Shown here piece after piece: positions 17,685 to 26,406 of a stretch of 64,000 bases of DNA. The stretch lies in NCBI RefSeq assembly GCF_001269345.1, contig NZ_CXOP01000002.1:1984853-2048852 (forward strand), read 5' to 3'. The notes below the pieces were generated by a model. That model worked only from the letters and a program-made list of their open reading frames with translations, was not told the DNA's origin and made no database searches. The position numbers were made by a program, and so were the translations under genes. This stretch comes from Limnohabitans sp. 2KL-27 (lineage in GTDB: Bacteria; Pseudomonadota; Gammaproteobacteria; Burkholderiales; Burkholderiaceae_C). Position 1 is the first letter of the stretch. Every line of letters begins with the position of its first letter.

Positions 17685-18854
17685 TCACCGTGGGCTCACC
17701 GCAGGGGCGGATGCAGGAGCCAAAGCGGGTGTCGGCGTTGATCCTTTGCCACCTGGGTGGTACACCGTCACCTTCTGACCAGGCGACAACACATGGACTC
17801 CGGCGCTCACCACCTTCTGTCCGGGTTGGAGCCCGGCACTGACCACGACCTCATTGCCATCGACCGGACCCAGCTGCACCGCTTGGCTGTTGACCGTCAT
17901 CGTGGCCTCATCCAGCACCCAAACGGCCGTGCCCTGCCCCTCCTGACGCAAAGCGCTGGTGGGCAGTTTGATGACCGAGGCCAAAGCAACCGGCGTCCCT
18001 GGTGCTCGCACATTCAAAGTAGCCCCCAAAGGCAAAGCACTCCCCACTCCCGGGGCCAACGCCAGTTTGACCCCATAGGTGCGCGTGACCGGGTCGGCAC
18101 TGGCCGCCAGCTCACGCACCGTGCCCTGCACCTTCTGCCCGGTGCTCAGCACCGTGGCCTGCATGCTCTGGCCAAGCCGGATCGCCATGATGGCCGACTC
18201 GGACACCGCAAACACCGCATCGCGCGGCCCGTCGTGTGCCAGACGCAACACCGGCTGACCCGCCGACAGCACTTGTCCCACTTCGGCCTCCACGGCGGTG
18301 ATCACACCCGCGTGACTGGCTGTTAAACGGGCATAGCCCACTTGGTTGCCTTGTGCTTGAGCCTGCGCTTTAGCCTGACTCAAAGCTGCATCAGCCGCCT
18401 TCAGGCTGGCCTCGCGCCGCTCCAATTCGGCACCGCTGATGAAGTTTTGCGCCTTGAGTGCCTCGAAACGCTTGAATTCGGCAGCTGCCAGATCGCGCTG
18501 ACTTTGTGCGGCAGTCACCTGGGCCTGGGCGGCTTGCGCGGCCAACTGAAAGTCTTGGGCATCCACCAGTGCCAGCAATTGGCCAGCGGACACGCGCTGA
18601 CCCGGTTCGGCGGGCCGCTGGACCAGTTTGCCCCCCACCCGAAAGCCCAAGCGCGACTCCACACGCGCCCGCACCTCGGCCGAGTACTCGCCGCCCAGGT
18701 TCAGATCTCCACCCGCCACCGTGATCAACTTGACCGATCGCAGGGGTTCTTGGGGGGCATCGACCTTGGAACATGCCACCAAAGTCAACACCGAAGCGGC
18801 GAGCGCGCACACACAAGAAACCCGCCGGGTGGCGAGAGGCAACAAAGAGGGCAT
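17685..18854 (-). CDS. RND efflux periplasmic adaptor (membrane fusion lipoprotein)
   Basis: A 389-aa adaptor. The signal peptide ends in a lipobox (LTLVAC, then SK), so it is probably a lipoprotein anchored in the inner membrane. The order is barrel/lipoyl half-motif (GGEYSAEVRARVESRLGF), an Ala/Gln-rich coiled-coil hairpin (AQAAQAQVTAAQSQRDLAAAEFKRF), the second lipoyl half (ASHAGVITAVEAEVGQVLSAGQPV) and a beta-barrel domain. It shares a transcript with the permease. A near-consensus promoter and an operator-like site lie 30-65 bp upstream. The C-terminal tail is Pro/Ala-rich. Confidence 0.93.
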   Translation of the reverse strand: MPSLLPLATRRVSCVCALAASVLTLVACSKVDAPQEPLRSVKLITVAGGDLNLGGEYSAEVRARVESRLGFRVGGKLVQRPAEPGQRVSAGQLLALVDAQDFQLAAQAAQAQVTAAQSQRDLAAAEFKRFEALKAQNFISGAELERREASLKAADAALSQAKAQAQAQGNQVGYARLTASHAGVITAVEAEVGQVLSAGQPVLRLAHDGPRDAVFAVSESAIMAIRLGQSMQATVLSTGQKVQGTVRELAASADPVTRTYGVKLALAPGVGSALPLGATLNVRAPGTPVALASVIKLPTSALRQEGQGTAVWVLDEATMTVNSQAVQLGPVDGNEVVVSAGLQPGQKVVSAGVHVLSPGQKVTVYHPGGKGSTPTPALAPASAPAVSPR

Positions 18855-18875
18855 GGGAGATCCAAGAAAAATAAT

Positions 18876-18919
18876 GACCGATTGGTTAGTAATCTATTCA
18901 AACCGCCCCCAACTGTCAA
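18876..18919 (-). promoter_or_regulatory. Sigma-70 promoter with operator-like site for the RND operon
   Basis: On the minus strand, TTGACA (18919-18914) is followed by a 17-bp spacer and TAGATT (18896-18891). Just past the -10 element lies ACTAACCAATCGGTC, which contains the imperfect palindrome ACC-N4-GGT and lies over the expected transcription start. A repressor of TetR type is the usual partner for such pumps, but no regulator gene is adjacent. The promoter is seen directly; the operator is inference. Confidence 0.75.
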
Positions 18920-18938
18920 GCGACAATAGGAATTGACC

Positions 18939-20027
18939 ATGATCACGCCCCCCCCATTCCAGGAGCACCAACCGGCAAGCCGCACGCCTTCGGGCATGAG
19001 CGCCGCGCAGCGGCAACTGCTGCGCCATGTGTCGCGCTCCTTCGACCTGTCCATCCGCCTGTTGCCCAAGGCGCTTCAAGCCCCGGTGGCCATCGGCTAC
19101 CTGCTGGCCCGCGCCACCGACACAGTGGCCGACACCACCGCCCTGCCCCTGAACGAACGGCAGGTTTTGCTGGACCTTATGACGCAGGCCATCGCCGACC
19201 CGAACAGCTCGGCCGAAGAAAGACGCGACCTGAGCCGTTTGACCCAAGCCTTTGCCACGCAACAAACCGACCCGCACGAACGCGCCTTGATGCAGGCCCT
19301 GCCCCAATGCCTGCCACTTTTAGTCAGCCTGTCGGATGTCGACCAGGCCAGCGTGCGCCAGGTGCTGGGCCACATCACCCGGGGCCAACACCTGGACATG
19401 GCCCGCTTTGGCCCCGGCCTTCAAGCATTGCAAACCGAGGCCGAACTGAGCGAGTACACCTGGCTGGTGGCCGGGTGCGTGGGCGAGTTTTGGACCGAGC
19501 TGTGTGGCCGCCATTTGCCCGGCTACAGCCTGCTGCCGCAGGACGAGATGGTGCGCATCGGCCGCGCCTACGGCATGGGCTTGCAGCGCCTGAACATCAT
19601 CCGTGACGCCGGGGCCGACCTGGCCGCCGGACGTTGTTATTGGCCTGTGGACACCCTGGCACAGGCCGGCATGACCCCGGCCATGCTCGCCCAAGCGGCC
19701 CAAACTGACGCGGCAGACACCCTGAATGCATGGGCCCCGCTTTACAGCCAGTGGCTGGACCAGACGCAAGTCCAACTGGCCGATGGCATGCGCTACGCCT
19801 TGGCGCTCAAGCCCCTGCGCCTGCGCCTGGCCAGCGCCCTGCCCGCATTGATCGGTGCGCGCACCGTGGCGCTGCTGCGCAAGACCGGTCCCGCGGCCTT
19901 GAGCCAGCGCGTCAAAATGCCACGCCACGAGGTCCGCGCCCTGCTGTGGCGCGTCACTTGGGGTCTGGGGTCTGCGGCCGTTCTGGAAAAAGAATTCCGC
20001 CAATTGTCCGAGGTGCCCCGGCCTTGA
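18939..20027 (+). CDS. Squalene/phytoene synthase family protein (squalene-synthase-like)
   Basis: A 362-aa class I terpene synthase fold protein that should condense prenyl diphosphates head-to-head. The two Asp motifs that bind Mg-diphosphate are visible: ATDTVADT (D-x3-D) and NIIRDAGADLAAGRCYWP (D-x3-D). The sequence reads more like farnesyl-diphosphate farnesyltransferase than like HpnC, judging from GYLLARATDTVADT and the length. The start at 18939 is supported by AGGAA at good spacing; a TTG two codons earlier is less likely. It is 30 bp ahead of hpnD. The product (squalene or a relative) is inferred. Confidence 0.8.
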   Translation: MITPPPFQEHQPASRTPSGMSAAQRQLLRHVSRSFDLSIRLLPKALQAPVAIGYLLARATDTVADTTALPLNERQVLLDLMTQAIADPNSSAEERRDLSRLTQAFATQQTDPHERALMQALPQCLPLLVSLSDVDQASVRQVLGHITRGQHLDMARFGPGLQALQTEAELSEYTWLVAGCVGEFWTELCGRHLPGYSLLPQDEMVRIGRAYGMGLQRLNIIRDAGADLAAGRCYWPVDTLAQAGMTPAMLAQAAQTDAADTLNAWAPLYSQWLDQTQVQLADGMRYALALKPLRLRLASALPALIGARTVALLRKTGPAALSQRVKMPRHEVRALLWRVTWGLGSAAVLEKEFRQLSEVPRP

Positions 20028-20057
20028 GCCTGTGTTTGAATGCGAGAATCTCAGCCC

Positions 20058-20897
20058 ATGAGCCCGCAAGACTATGTCCAACAAAAAGCCGCCGCATCGG
20101 GCAGCAGTTTCTATTACGCCTTTTTGTTTTTGCCCCCCGAACGGCGTGCAGCCATCACCGCCTTCTATGCTTTTTGCCGCGAAGTGGACGACGTGGTCGA
20201 CGACATCTTGGACCCCGGTGTGGCCGCCACCAAACTTGCCTGGTGGCAAAAAGAGGTGCTGCAAGCCTATGCGGGCCAGCCCAGTCACCCCGTCATGCAC
20301 GCCCTCATGCCACTGGCCCCCACCTTCGGCATCGAAAGCCGTCACCTGATGGCCGTGATCGACGGCTGCCAAATGGACCTGAACCAAACCCGCTACCTGG
20401 ATTTTGCGGGCCTCAAGACCTATTGCCACTTGGTGGCAGGCGTGGTGGGCGAAGTCGCCGCCCGCATCTTTGGCCAGACCGACGAAGCCACAACGGCCTA
20501 TGCACACAAGTTGGGCCTGGCTTTTCAGATGACCAACATCATCCGCGACGTGGGCGAAGACGCCATGCGTGGGCGCATCTACCTGCCGCTGGACGAGCAG
20601 CAACGCTTTGGGGTCAAGGCCAACGAACTGATCCAGCGCAGTTATTCAGACAACTTCACTGCACTCATGAAGTTCCAGACCGAGCGCGCCCACGCCCTGT
20701 ACGACGAAGCCCTGGCACTCTTGCCCGGCGCCGACCGCCGCGCCCAAAAACCCGGCCTCATGATGGCCAGCATCTACCGCACCTTGCTTAGCGAGATCGA
20801 AGCCTCAGGCTTTCAGGTGCTGCACCAGCGCATCGCGCTCACGCCGCTGCGCAAACTGTGGCTGGCGTGGAAGATGCAGGCGCTGGGGCGGTTTTGA
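20058..20897 (+). CDS. hpnD: Presqualene diphosphate synthase HpnD
   Basis: A 279-aa squalene/phytoene synthase family enzyme. The N-terminus SPQDYVQQKAAASGSSFYYAFLFLPPERRAAI is characteristic of HpnD, which makes presqualene diphosphate from two farnesyl diphosphates. Both Asp-rich motifs are present: REVDDVVDD and NIIRDVGEDAMRGRIYLP. I chose the ATG at 20058, which gives the family N-terminus; an earlier ATG at 20040 adds six residues. It probably forms an operon with the upstream squalene-synthase-like gene. The usual partners HpnC, HpnE and squalene-hopene cyclase are not in this window. Confidence 0.88.
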   Translation: MSPQDYVQQKAAASGSSFYYAFLFLPPERRAAITAFYAFCREVDDVVDDILDPGVAATKLAWWQKEVLQAYAGQPSHPVMHALMPLAPTFGIESRHLMAVIDGCQMDLNQTRYLDFAGLKTYCHLVAGVVGEVAARIFGQTDEATTAYAHKLGLAFQMTNIIRDVGEDAMRGRIYLPLDEQQRFGVKANELIQRSYSDNFTALMKFQTERAHALYDEALALLPGADRRAQKPGLMMASIYRTLLSEIEASGFQVLHQRIALTPLRKLWLAWKMQALGRF

Positions 20898-20921
20898 GGC
20901 GCGAGCCAAAAGTCTCGTCCG

Positions 20922-21572
20922 TCATGGCAGCGCCCGCACACGCTTTTGTGCCTCGCGCTCCATGCACGCCTGCAACCAGCCTGAAACAGCCGGGTATTGC
21001 GCCAACAAGCCCGGGGCCGGGCGAATCCAGTTGGCCACGCTGGCCACACACACATCGGCCACGGTGAAACGATCGGCCGCCAAATGGGCCTGGCCTTGGG
21101 CGTGCTGGGCTTGCAGATGCGCCTCCAGCACAGACAGCGGCACCTTCAAGCGGTTTTCGGCTTGTTCGGCCAGCTCGGGCTTGCGCTGGTCGGCAGGCAT
21201 GGCCATGCGGTGCATGAGCACGGCGAGCGCGTCTTTTTCGAGCTCGGTCACCGTCCAAAAGCTCCAGCGCAGGGCCTCGGCTTCTTCGCGGGGCGTGGCG
21301 GGGGTGATCGACCGGCCATCGGCTTGGCCGTGCACGCGGGCGATGTAAAGCGCGCAGGCCATGCTTTCCCACACGGTGACCGGGCCTTCGGGCCGCTCGT
21401 CCACCACCACCGGAATGTGGCCGTTGGGGTTGAGCGCCAAAAACTCGGGCGTGCGTGTCGCGCCCGCTTTGTAGGTCATGGCGATGTGCTCAAAGGGCAC
21501 GCCCAATTCGATTGCGGCCCACAAGGGCCGCGCGGCGCGGGATGCGCTGATGCCGTAAATTTTCAAAGTCAT
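20922..21572 (-). CDS. Glutathione S-transferase family protein
   Basis: A 216-aa cytosolic GST. The N-terminal thioredoxin-like domain has a Ser-type active-site region (YGISASRAARPLWAAIELG), the cis-Pro loop NPNGHIPVVVDE and the glutathione-contacting ES pair in VWESMACALYIARV. The C-terminal helical domain carries FTVADVCVASVANW, the usual N-capping box with Asp. The substrate is unknown. Its start codon overlaps the stop of the HAD gene (ATGA), so the two are translationally coupled. It converges on hpnD, 24 bp away. Confidence 0.9.
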   Translation of the reverse strand: MTLKIYGISASRAARPLWAAIELGVPFEHIAMTYKAGATRTPEFLALNPNGHIPVVVDERPEGPVTVWESMACALYIARVHGQADGRSITPATPREEAEALRWSFWTVTELEKDALAVLMHRMAMPADQRKPELAEQAENRLKVPLSVLEAHLQAQHAQGQAHLAADRFTVADVCVASVANWIRPAPGLLAQYPAVSGWLQACMEREAQKRVRALP

Positions 21573-22291
21573 GGGGTCTTTCGGGCTGGTTCGTAATCAG
21601 GCCAACTGGCGCACAGCGCGTGCAAGTCCCGCACCTCCAGATGTGGGCGCATGTCGCCATGGGCCCAATCGTGGCCTTCGCGGTTGAGCCAGGCCACCTG
21701 CATGCCCGCGGCCAAAGCGCCCACGCAGTCGGCGTGCGCGTCGTCGCCAATGTGCAGCACCTCATGCGGCTGCACGCCCGCCGCTGCGGCGCCCGCCACA
21801 AAAATGCGCAAGTCCGGCTTGGCCACGCCCAGCGACTGGGCACTCACGCTGGCGTGAAAGTGCTGGCCAATGCCCACGCGGTGCACATCGGCGTTGCCGT
21901 TGGACAAGGCCACCACCGGCATGCGCTGGCTCCAGAACGCCAGCGCAGGCAGCGCATCGTCAAACAAATCCACCCGTTGGCGCTCGGAAAAAAACACCTC
22001 AAAAGCCGCCTCCGCCAGGTGCATGGGCTCCCCGGCTTGCTGCAGCAAAGCCCGGATCGACTCCCGGCGCAGAAACGACAAGTCGTGCGCCCGGTCGGCG
22101 TGGCGGGCATTGATCTCAGCGCGCACGGCTTTTTTGAGTTCGGCATCGGCCGACAAGGCTGCAGCGCCAGGGGCGTGGGTGCTCAGCCAAGTCTGTAAAA
22201 CCACCTCGGCACGCCCAATCGTGGGCCAAACGGGCCACAATGTGTCGTCCAGATCGAGGGTAATGGCTTTGATTCGGGAAATGTCAATCAT
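21569..22291 (-). CDS. HAD-superfamily hydrolase
   Basis: A 240-aa phosphatase-like protein. Motif I is LDLDDTLWP with nucleophile D13 and general acid D15, motif II is VALSNGNADV, motif III is GVAKPDLRIF and motif IV is HIGDDAHADC, so all catalytic parts are present. A helical cap lies between motifs I and II. The physiological substrate is unknown; similar proteins are annotated as phosphoglycolate phosphatase-like or flavin phosphatase-like. The start at MIDISRI was chosen because the 7-codon longer version would overlap the divergent hemH start. The start codons of the two genes are 19 bp apart. Confidence 0.88.
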   Translation of the reverse strand: MIDISRIKAITLDLDDTLWPVWPTIGRAEVVLQTWLSTHAPGAAALSADAELKKAVRAEINARHADRAHDLSFLRRESIRALLQQAGEPMHLAEAAFEVFFSERQRVDLFDDALPALAFWSQRMPVVALSNGNADVHRVGIGQHFHASVSAQSLGVAKPDLRIFVAGAAAAGVQPHEVLHIGDDAHADCVGALAAGMQVAWLNREGHDWAHGDMRPHLEVRDLHALCASWPDYEPARKTP

Positions 22292-22310
22292 GGTGGTGGG
22301 AGAATACCGC

Positions 22311-23399
22311 ATGGCATTTCAAAAAGAACCCTCCTTCCAGCATGGTCAGGCCGCCCGCACCGCGGTGCTGTATTGCAACCTGGGCACGCCCAGCGCCCCC
22401 ACGGCCCCTGCCCTGCGCAAGTACTTGGCCGAGTTTCTGGGTGACAGCCGCGTGGTCGAGATCCCCAAACCCATCTGGTGGCTGATCCTGCACGGCATCA
22501 TCTTGCGCGTGCGCCCGGCCAAATCGGCCGCCAAGTACGCCAGCATCTGGACCGAGCAGGGCTCGCCCCTCAAAGCGTTCACTGAACAACAAGCCCAATC
22601 GCTGGGTACCGAACTGCAAGAACGCGGCCACCACGTGACCGTGCGTTATGCCATGCGCTATGGCCAGCCGTCGATCCCCGAACAGCTCAGCGCCCTCAAA
22701 GCCGAGGGGGTGCAGCGCGTCTTGATCGTGCCCGCCTACCCGCAATACAGCGGCACCACCACGGCCAGCGTGTTCGACGCGGTGTACCGCTGGGGCCTGA
22801 AAACGCGCCTCATCCCTGAAATGCGCTTTGTCAACCGTTACCACGACGACCCGCGCTACATCGCCGCACTGGCCCAAACCGTGCGCGAACACTGGGCCGC
22901 CCATGGTCAAGCCGAGCAACTGGTCATGAGTTTTCACGGTGTGCCCGAGCGCACCCTCCAACTCGGCGACCCCTACCACTGCGAATGCATGAAAACCGGC
23001 CGCCTGCTGGCCGAAGCCCTGGGCTTGTCCAAAGACCAGTACAAACTCACCTTCCAGTCGCGTTTTGGCAAAGCCAAGTGGCTGGAGCCCTACACCGAGC
23101 CCACCCTGGTGGCCATGGCCGGGCAAGGCGTGAAAAAAGTCGACGTCATCTGCCCAGGTTTCACCAGCGACTGCCTGGAAACGCTGGAAGAAATCCAGCA
23201 AGAAGCCCAAGAAGCGTTTTTGCATGCCGGCGGCGAAAGCTTCAACTACATCCCCTGCCTGAACAACAACGCCCAATGGATCGAAGCGCTTGCCGACATC
23301 AGCCTCAGCCACATGCAGGCTTGGGACTTGTCAGCGCCGGACGAAAAGGCGTTGGCTGCGAGTCGGGCGCGCGCTTTGGCGCATGGTGCAAAGGCCTGA
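22311..23399 (+). CDS. hemH: Ferrochelatase
   Basis: A 362-aa enzyme inserting ferrous iron into protoporphyrin IX, the last step of protoheme synthesis. Family features are LYCNLGTPSAPT near the N-terminus, VPAYPQYSGTTTASVFDAV, the metal-site block MSFHGVPERTLQLGDPYHCECMKT with the key His, and CPGFTSDCLETLEEI with the conserved Glu residues. The ATG at 22311 has GGGAGA upstream at good spacing; an open frame reaching further back is the shadow of the HAD gene. The regulatory space shared with HAD is very small, so promoter elements must lie inside the HAD coding sequence. Confidence 0.95.
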   Translation: MAFQKEPSFQHGQAARTAVLYCNLGTPSAPTAPALRKYLAEFLGDSRVVEIPKPIWWLILHGIILRVRPAKSAAKYASIWTEQGSPLKAFTEQQAQSLGTELQERGHHVTVRYAMRYGQPSIPEQLSALKAEGVQRVLIVPAYPQYSGTTTASVFDAVYRWGLKTRLIPEMRFVNRYHDDPRYIAALAQTVREHWAAHGQAEQLVMSFHGVPERTLQLGDPYHCECMKTGRLLAEALGLSKDQYKLTFQSRFGKAKWLEPYTEPTLVAMAGQGVKKVDVICPGFTSDCLETLEEIQQEAQEAFLHAGGESFNYIPCLNNNAQWIEALADISLSHMQAWDLSAPDEKALAASRARALAHGAKA

Positions 23400-23421
23400 G
23401 GTTTGGGGTTTGGGGTTTGGG
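23400..23421 (+). repeat. G-tract repeat after hemH
   Basis: Four G-tracts of 2, 4, 4 and 3 G separated each time by TTT, giving a GGTTTGG-like telomere-style tandem motif. It starts at the last base of the hemH stop codon. It could fold as a two-tetrad G-quadruplex in the hemH 3' end (inference). Confidence 0.6.
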
Positions 23422-23432
23422 CTTGCAGCCCT

Positions 23433-24299
23433 TCAATGGCTGTCGATAAAGCCTGTCACCCACTCGAGATGCTGAAGCACATTGAGCGCCGGTGCATGCC
23501 CGCAACCGGGTACTTCGATGGTTTTGAGCAAGCCCAGCGCACCCGGCCCACGCCGCCGCATATTTTGAACCGTCTCGGGTAACACCAAATCCGATTCGAC
23601 GCCACGCAGCAGCAACACCGGCAACTTCAGGGCGTCGTAATGGTCCCAAATCAGGTAATCGTTGGGGTGCGCGGTGAACTGCGTCACCATGGCCGGATCG
23701 TAGTGTGGCGTCACGCGCCCGTCCGGCAAGCGGCGGGTGGACGTTTCAGCCAGGCGCCGCCACTGGGCGTCGCTGAGCCAACCATAGGGTTTGTAGACCT
23801 GACGGAAAAAGGCTTCGAGTTCGGTCACCGTGGCAAATGCGGGCGGGGTGCCCGCATAGGCCTTGATGCGGTCGATGGCCGCCTGGGCCAGTTCTGGCGC
23901 GTTGTCGTTGAGCGTGAGGCTCAACAGGCGGTGCTTCAACGTGGGCTCGACCAAGCCCGCTGCACACAGTGTGCCAATGGCCCCGCCCATGGAGGTGCCC
24001 ACCCAATGCACGGCGCGCAGCTGCAGGCCGTCCATCAGTTCGCGCGCGATGCGGGCATAAAAAGCCAGGCAGTATTCCTGCTGCGGGTCAGAGCTCCACT
24101 GCGACAGGCCCCGCCCCACCGTATCGGGACAAATCACCCGGTAGCCTTGCGCGCTCAGGTGCGCGGCGAGTTCGTCCATGTCGCGCCCGGTGCGGGCCAA
24201 ACCGTGCCAAGCGATCACGGTGCCTTTTTCGGCTTTGCCCCAATCGGTGTAATGGATTTCCAGACCCGCGCAGCGGAGGTAATTCGATGTGAAAGCCAT
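23433..24299 (-). CDS. Alpha/beta hydrolase encoded in the transporter operon
   Basis: A 288-aa alpha/beta-hydrolase-fold protein. The oxyanion region is AWHGLARTGRD, the nucleophile elbow is GTSMGG with S103, the acid is probably the Asp in LLRGVESDLVLP, and the catalytic His is in GCGHAPAL near residue 272. No signal peptide is seen, so it is cytosolic. It lies 6 bp behind livM on the same strand and looks co-transcribed with the transporter. That context suggests it hydrolyses the imported compound, an ester, amide or ring-cleavage product, but the substrate is not known. Confidence 0.88.
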   Translation of the reverse strand: MAFTSNYLRCAGLEIHYTDWGKAEKGTVIAWHGLARTGRDMDELAAHLSAQGYRVICPDTVGRGLSQWSSDPQQEYCLAFYARIARELMDGLQLRAVHWVGTSMGGAIGTLCAAGLVEPTLKHRLLSLTLNDNAPELAQAAIDRIKAYAGTPPAFATVTELEAFFRQVYKPYGWLSDAQWRRLAETSTRRLPDGRVTPHYDPAMVTQFTAHPNDYLIWDHYDALKLPVLLLRGVESDLVLPETVQNMRRRGPGALGLLKTIEVPGCGHAPALNVLQHLEWVTGFIDSH

Positions 24300-24305
24300 G
24301 GGACC

Positions 24306-25409
24306 TCAACTCTTGGATGCAAGGGGTTTCTCAGACGCCAGCGCCCGCAACGCCGCCCGGCTGCGCAAGCGGCCCACCACGCCCGTCGGAAAGTAATACA
24401 CCGACAGCACAAACAACAAGCCCAGCCAGAGCAACCAGCGGTCGGGTGAGAGCAAGGACGACAGCAAGGGCAATGCGGCCGTGGCCTCGCTGGCCAAGCG
24501 CAGCAGGTCTTGCAAGTAACTCTGAGCCAACAAAAACAGCACCGAGCCAATGGCCGCGCCATAGATGGTGCCCATGCCGCCAATGACCACAATCAGCAAC
24601 ACGTCCATCATGATTTCAAAGCTGAGCGATGTGTCCGGCCCGTTGTAACGCAACCAAAGCGCCAGCATGGCCCCCGCCATGCAGGCATAGAGCGCCGACA
24701 ACACACTCGACAGGGTGCGGTACACCACCACCCGGTAACCGATGGCTTCGGCACGGAACTCGTTTTCGCGGATGGCTTGCAGCACCCGGCCAAAGGGCGA
24801 ATTGACGATGCGCAGCATCGACAGCAGCAAAGCCACCGCCAGCACAAACAAAAGGTAATAGCAGAGCAAACGCCCGTCCAGCGATACCCCCAAGAACGGC
24901 TCATCGCTGAACTCGGTGCTGGGCAGCAGCAGCTCAGGCAACTTGAAGCTCAGCCCATCTTCGCCGCCCGTGAAGTCGGACAGTTGCGAGGCGAGTGTCT
25001 GGAATGCGGCCGCCACGGCCAGTGTGATCATGGCGAAAAAGATGGCCCGCACTCTGAGCGAGAACAGACCAATTGCCAGCGACAGCAACAGCGTCAGGGC
25101 CAGCGACAGCGCAAAACCCGCCGCCAAGGCCCCCCAGGTCGGTCCCCAGGTGTTGGACGAGATGGCGATGCCATAGGCCCCAATGCCAAAGAACATGGTG
25201 TGCGCAAAACTCACGATGCCGGTGTAGCCCAAGAGCAGGTCAAAGCCCGCCACCAGCACCACAAAGATCAGCACCTTGGCCGCGACCGACAAGGCCTTGA
25301 CCCCCGGAAACAAAAACGGGGCCAAGGCCAGGCCCAGCAAGGTCAGCGCCAGCAAAACGGCCAACAGGCGGCTGCGCGGGTGGTCGTTGGAAATCAATCG
25401 GTTGAGCAT
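24306..25409 (-). CDS. livM: Liv-type ABC transporter permease LivM
   Basis: A 367-aa inner-membrane permease of the branched-chain amino acid (HAAT) family with about ten hydrophobic segments. The family core is visible as GYTGIVSFAHTMFFGIGAYGIAI and LRIVNSPFGRVLQAIRENEFRAEAIGY, the cytoplasmic loop that contacts the ATPases. The start has GAGGAAATCTCC upstream. It follows livH by 10 bp. The Liv naming follows the protein family; the substrate need not be a branched-chain amino acid. Confidence 0.92.
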   Translation of the reverse strand: MLNRLISNDHPRSRLLAVLLALTLLGLALAPFLFPGVKALSVAAKVLIFVVLVAGFDLLLGYTGIVSFAHTMFFGIGAYGIAISSNTWGPTWGALAAGFALSLALTLLLSLAIGLFSLRVRAIFFAMITLAVAAAFQTLASQLSDFTGGEDGLSFKLPELLLPSTEFSDEPFLGVSLDGRLLCYYLLFVLAVALLLSMLRIVNSPFGRVLQAIRENEFRAEAIGYRVVVYRTLSSVLSALYACMAGAMLALWLRYNGPDTSLSFEIMMDVLLIVVIGGMGTIYGAAIGSVLFLLAQSYLQDLLRLASEATAALPLLSSLLSPDRWLLWLGLLFVLSVYYFPTGVVGRLRSRAALRALASEKPLASKS

Positions 25410-25419
25410 GGAGATTTCC

Positions 25420-26406
25420 TCAGCGGTTCGCCACGGGGTACACGCCCTGCGGACGCCACAGCAGCACAGCCGCCATCAGCGCAATGTTGGAAAACAGCGC
25501 CAGTTTGGGGGCCAGAAAGCCGGTGTAGTTGGCCATCAGGCCGACCAGCAAGGCCCCAATCAGCGCCCCGCCCGTGGAACCGAGCCCGCCAATGATGATG
25601 ACGATGAAGATCAGCACATTGACCTGCGCGCCCATCTGTGGCACCACATTTTGTTGGTACAGGCCCCACATGACACCGCCCAAGCCCGCCAGCGCGCTGC
25701 CCACCACGAACACGCCCACAAACAGGCGGCGGATGCGGTAACCCAGTGACTCGACCATCTCGCGGTCCTGCACGCCGGCACGAATGAGCAGGCCGATCTT
25801 GGTGCGGCCCAGCACCCACATCTGCGCGGCAAACACGGCCAGGCCTACGGCTACGGCCAGCACACGGTATTTTTCGATGGCCGCTTCGCCCCAGAACACC
25901 GAGCCGCGCATGGCCTCGGGCAAAGGCAAGGCGATCTGCAGCGGGCCCCAGATGACCTTGATGAGCTCTTCGCCAATGATCATGCCGCCCATGGTGATCA
26001 GGATCTGTTTGAGGTGCTGGCCATACACCGGCCGCACGATGAAGCGCTCAAACGCCAGGCCCACGGCCGCGGACACCGCCATGGCGATCCCCATGGCCGG
26101 CAACACCGCCAGCATGTTGCGCCACCACTCGCCCGAGCCTGTCCAGTCGCCCATGGCGCCCAGCACACTGGTCGCAACAAAAGCGCCCAGCGCAATGAAC
26201 AGGCCGTGGCCAAAGTTCAGCACGTCCATCAGGCCAAACACCAGCGTGAGGCCTGAGGCCATGATGAAGATGATCATGCCCATGGCCAGGCCCGCCACGG
26301 TGAGCGTGAGCCAGGTCGAGCCTGAACCGATCAAGGGCCAGGCCAACAAGGCCAGCACGGGCACCAGCAGCAATGGCCGGGTATCGATGTCTTGCAGGAA
26401 TTTCAT
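25420..26406 (-). CDS. livH: Liv-type ABC transporter permease LivH
   Basis: A 328-aa permease with about eight hydrophobic segments. Family blocks are LVFGLMDVLNFGHGLFIALGAF near the N-terminus and RTKIGLLIRAGVQDREMVESLGY in the cytoplasmic coupling loop, then GGLGSTGGALIGALLVG. It pairs with LivM to form the transmembrane channel. Its start codon overlaps the livF stop codon (ATGA), indicating coupled translation. Confidence 0.92.
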   Translation of the reverse strand: MKFLQDIDTRPLLLVPVLALLAWPLIGSGSTWLTLTVAGLAMGMIIFIMASGLTLVFGLMDVLNFGHGLFIALGAFVATSVLGAMGDWTGSGEWWRNMLAVLPAMGIAMAVSAAVGLAFERFIVRPVYGQHLKQILITMGGMIIGEELIKVIWGPLQIALPLPEAMRGSVFWGEAAIEKYRVLAVAVGLAVFAAQMWVLGRTKIGLLIRAGVQDREMVESLGYRIRRLFVGVFVVGSALAGLGGVMWGLYQQNVVPQMGAQVNVLIFIVIIIGGLGSTGGALIGALLVGLMANYTGFLAPKLALFSNIALMAAVLLWRPQGVYPVANR

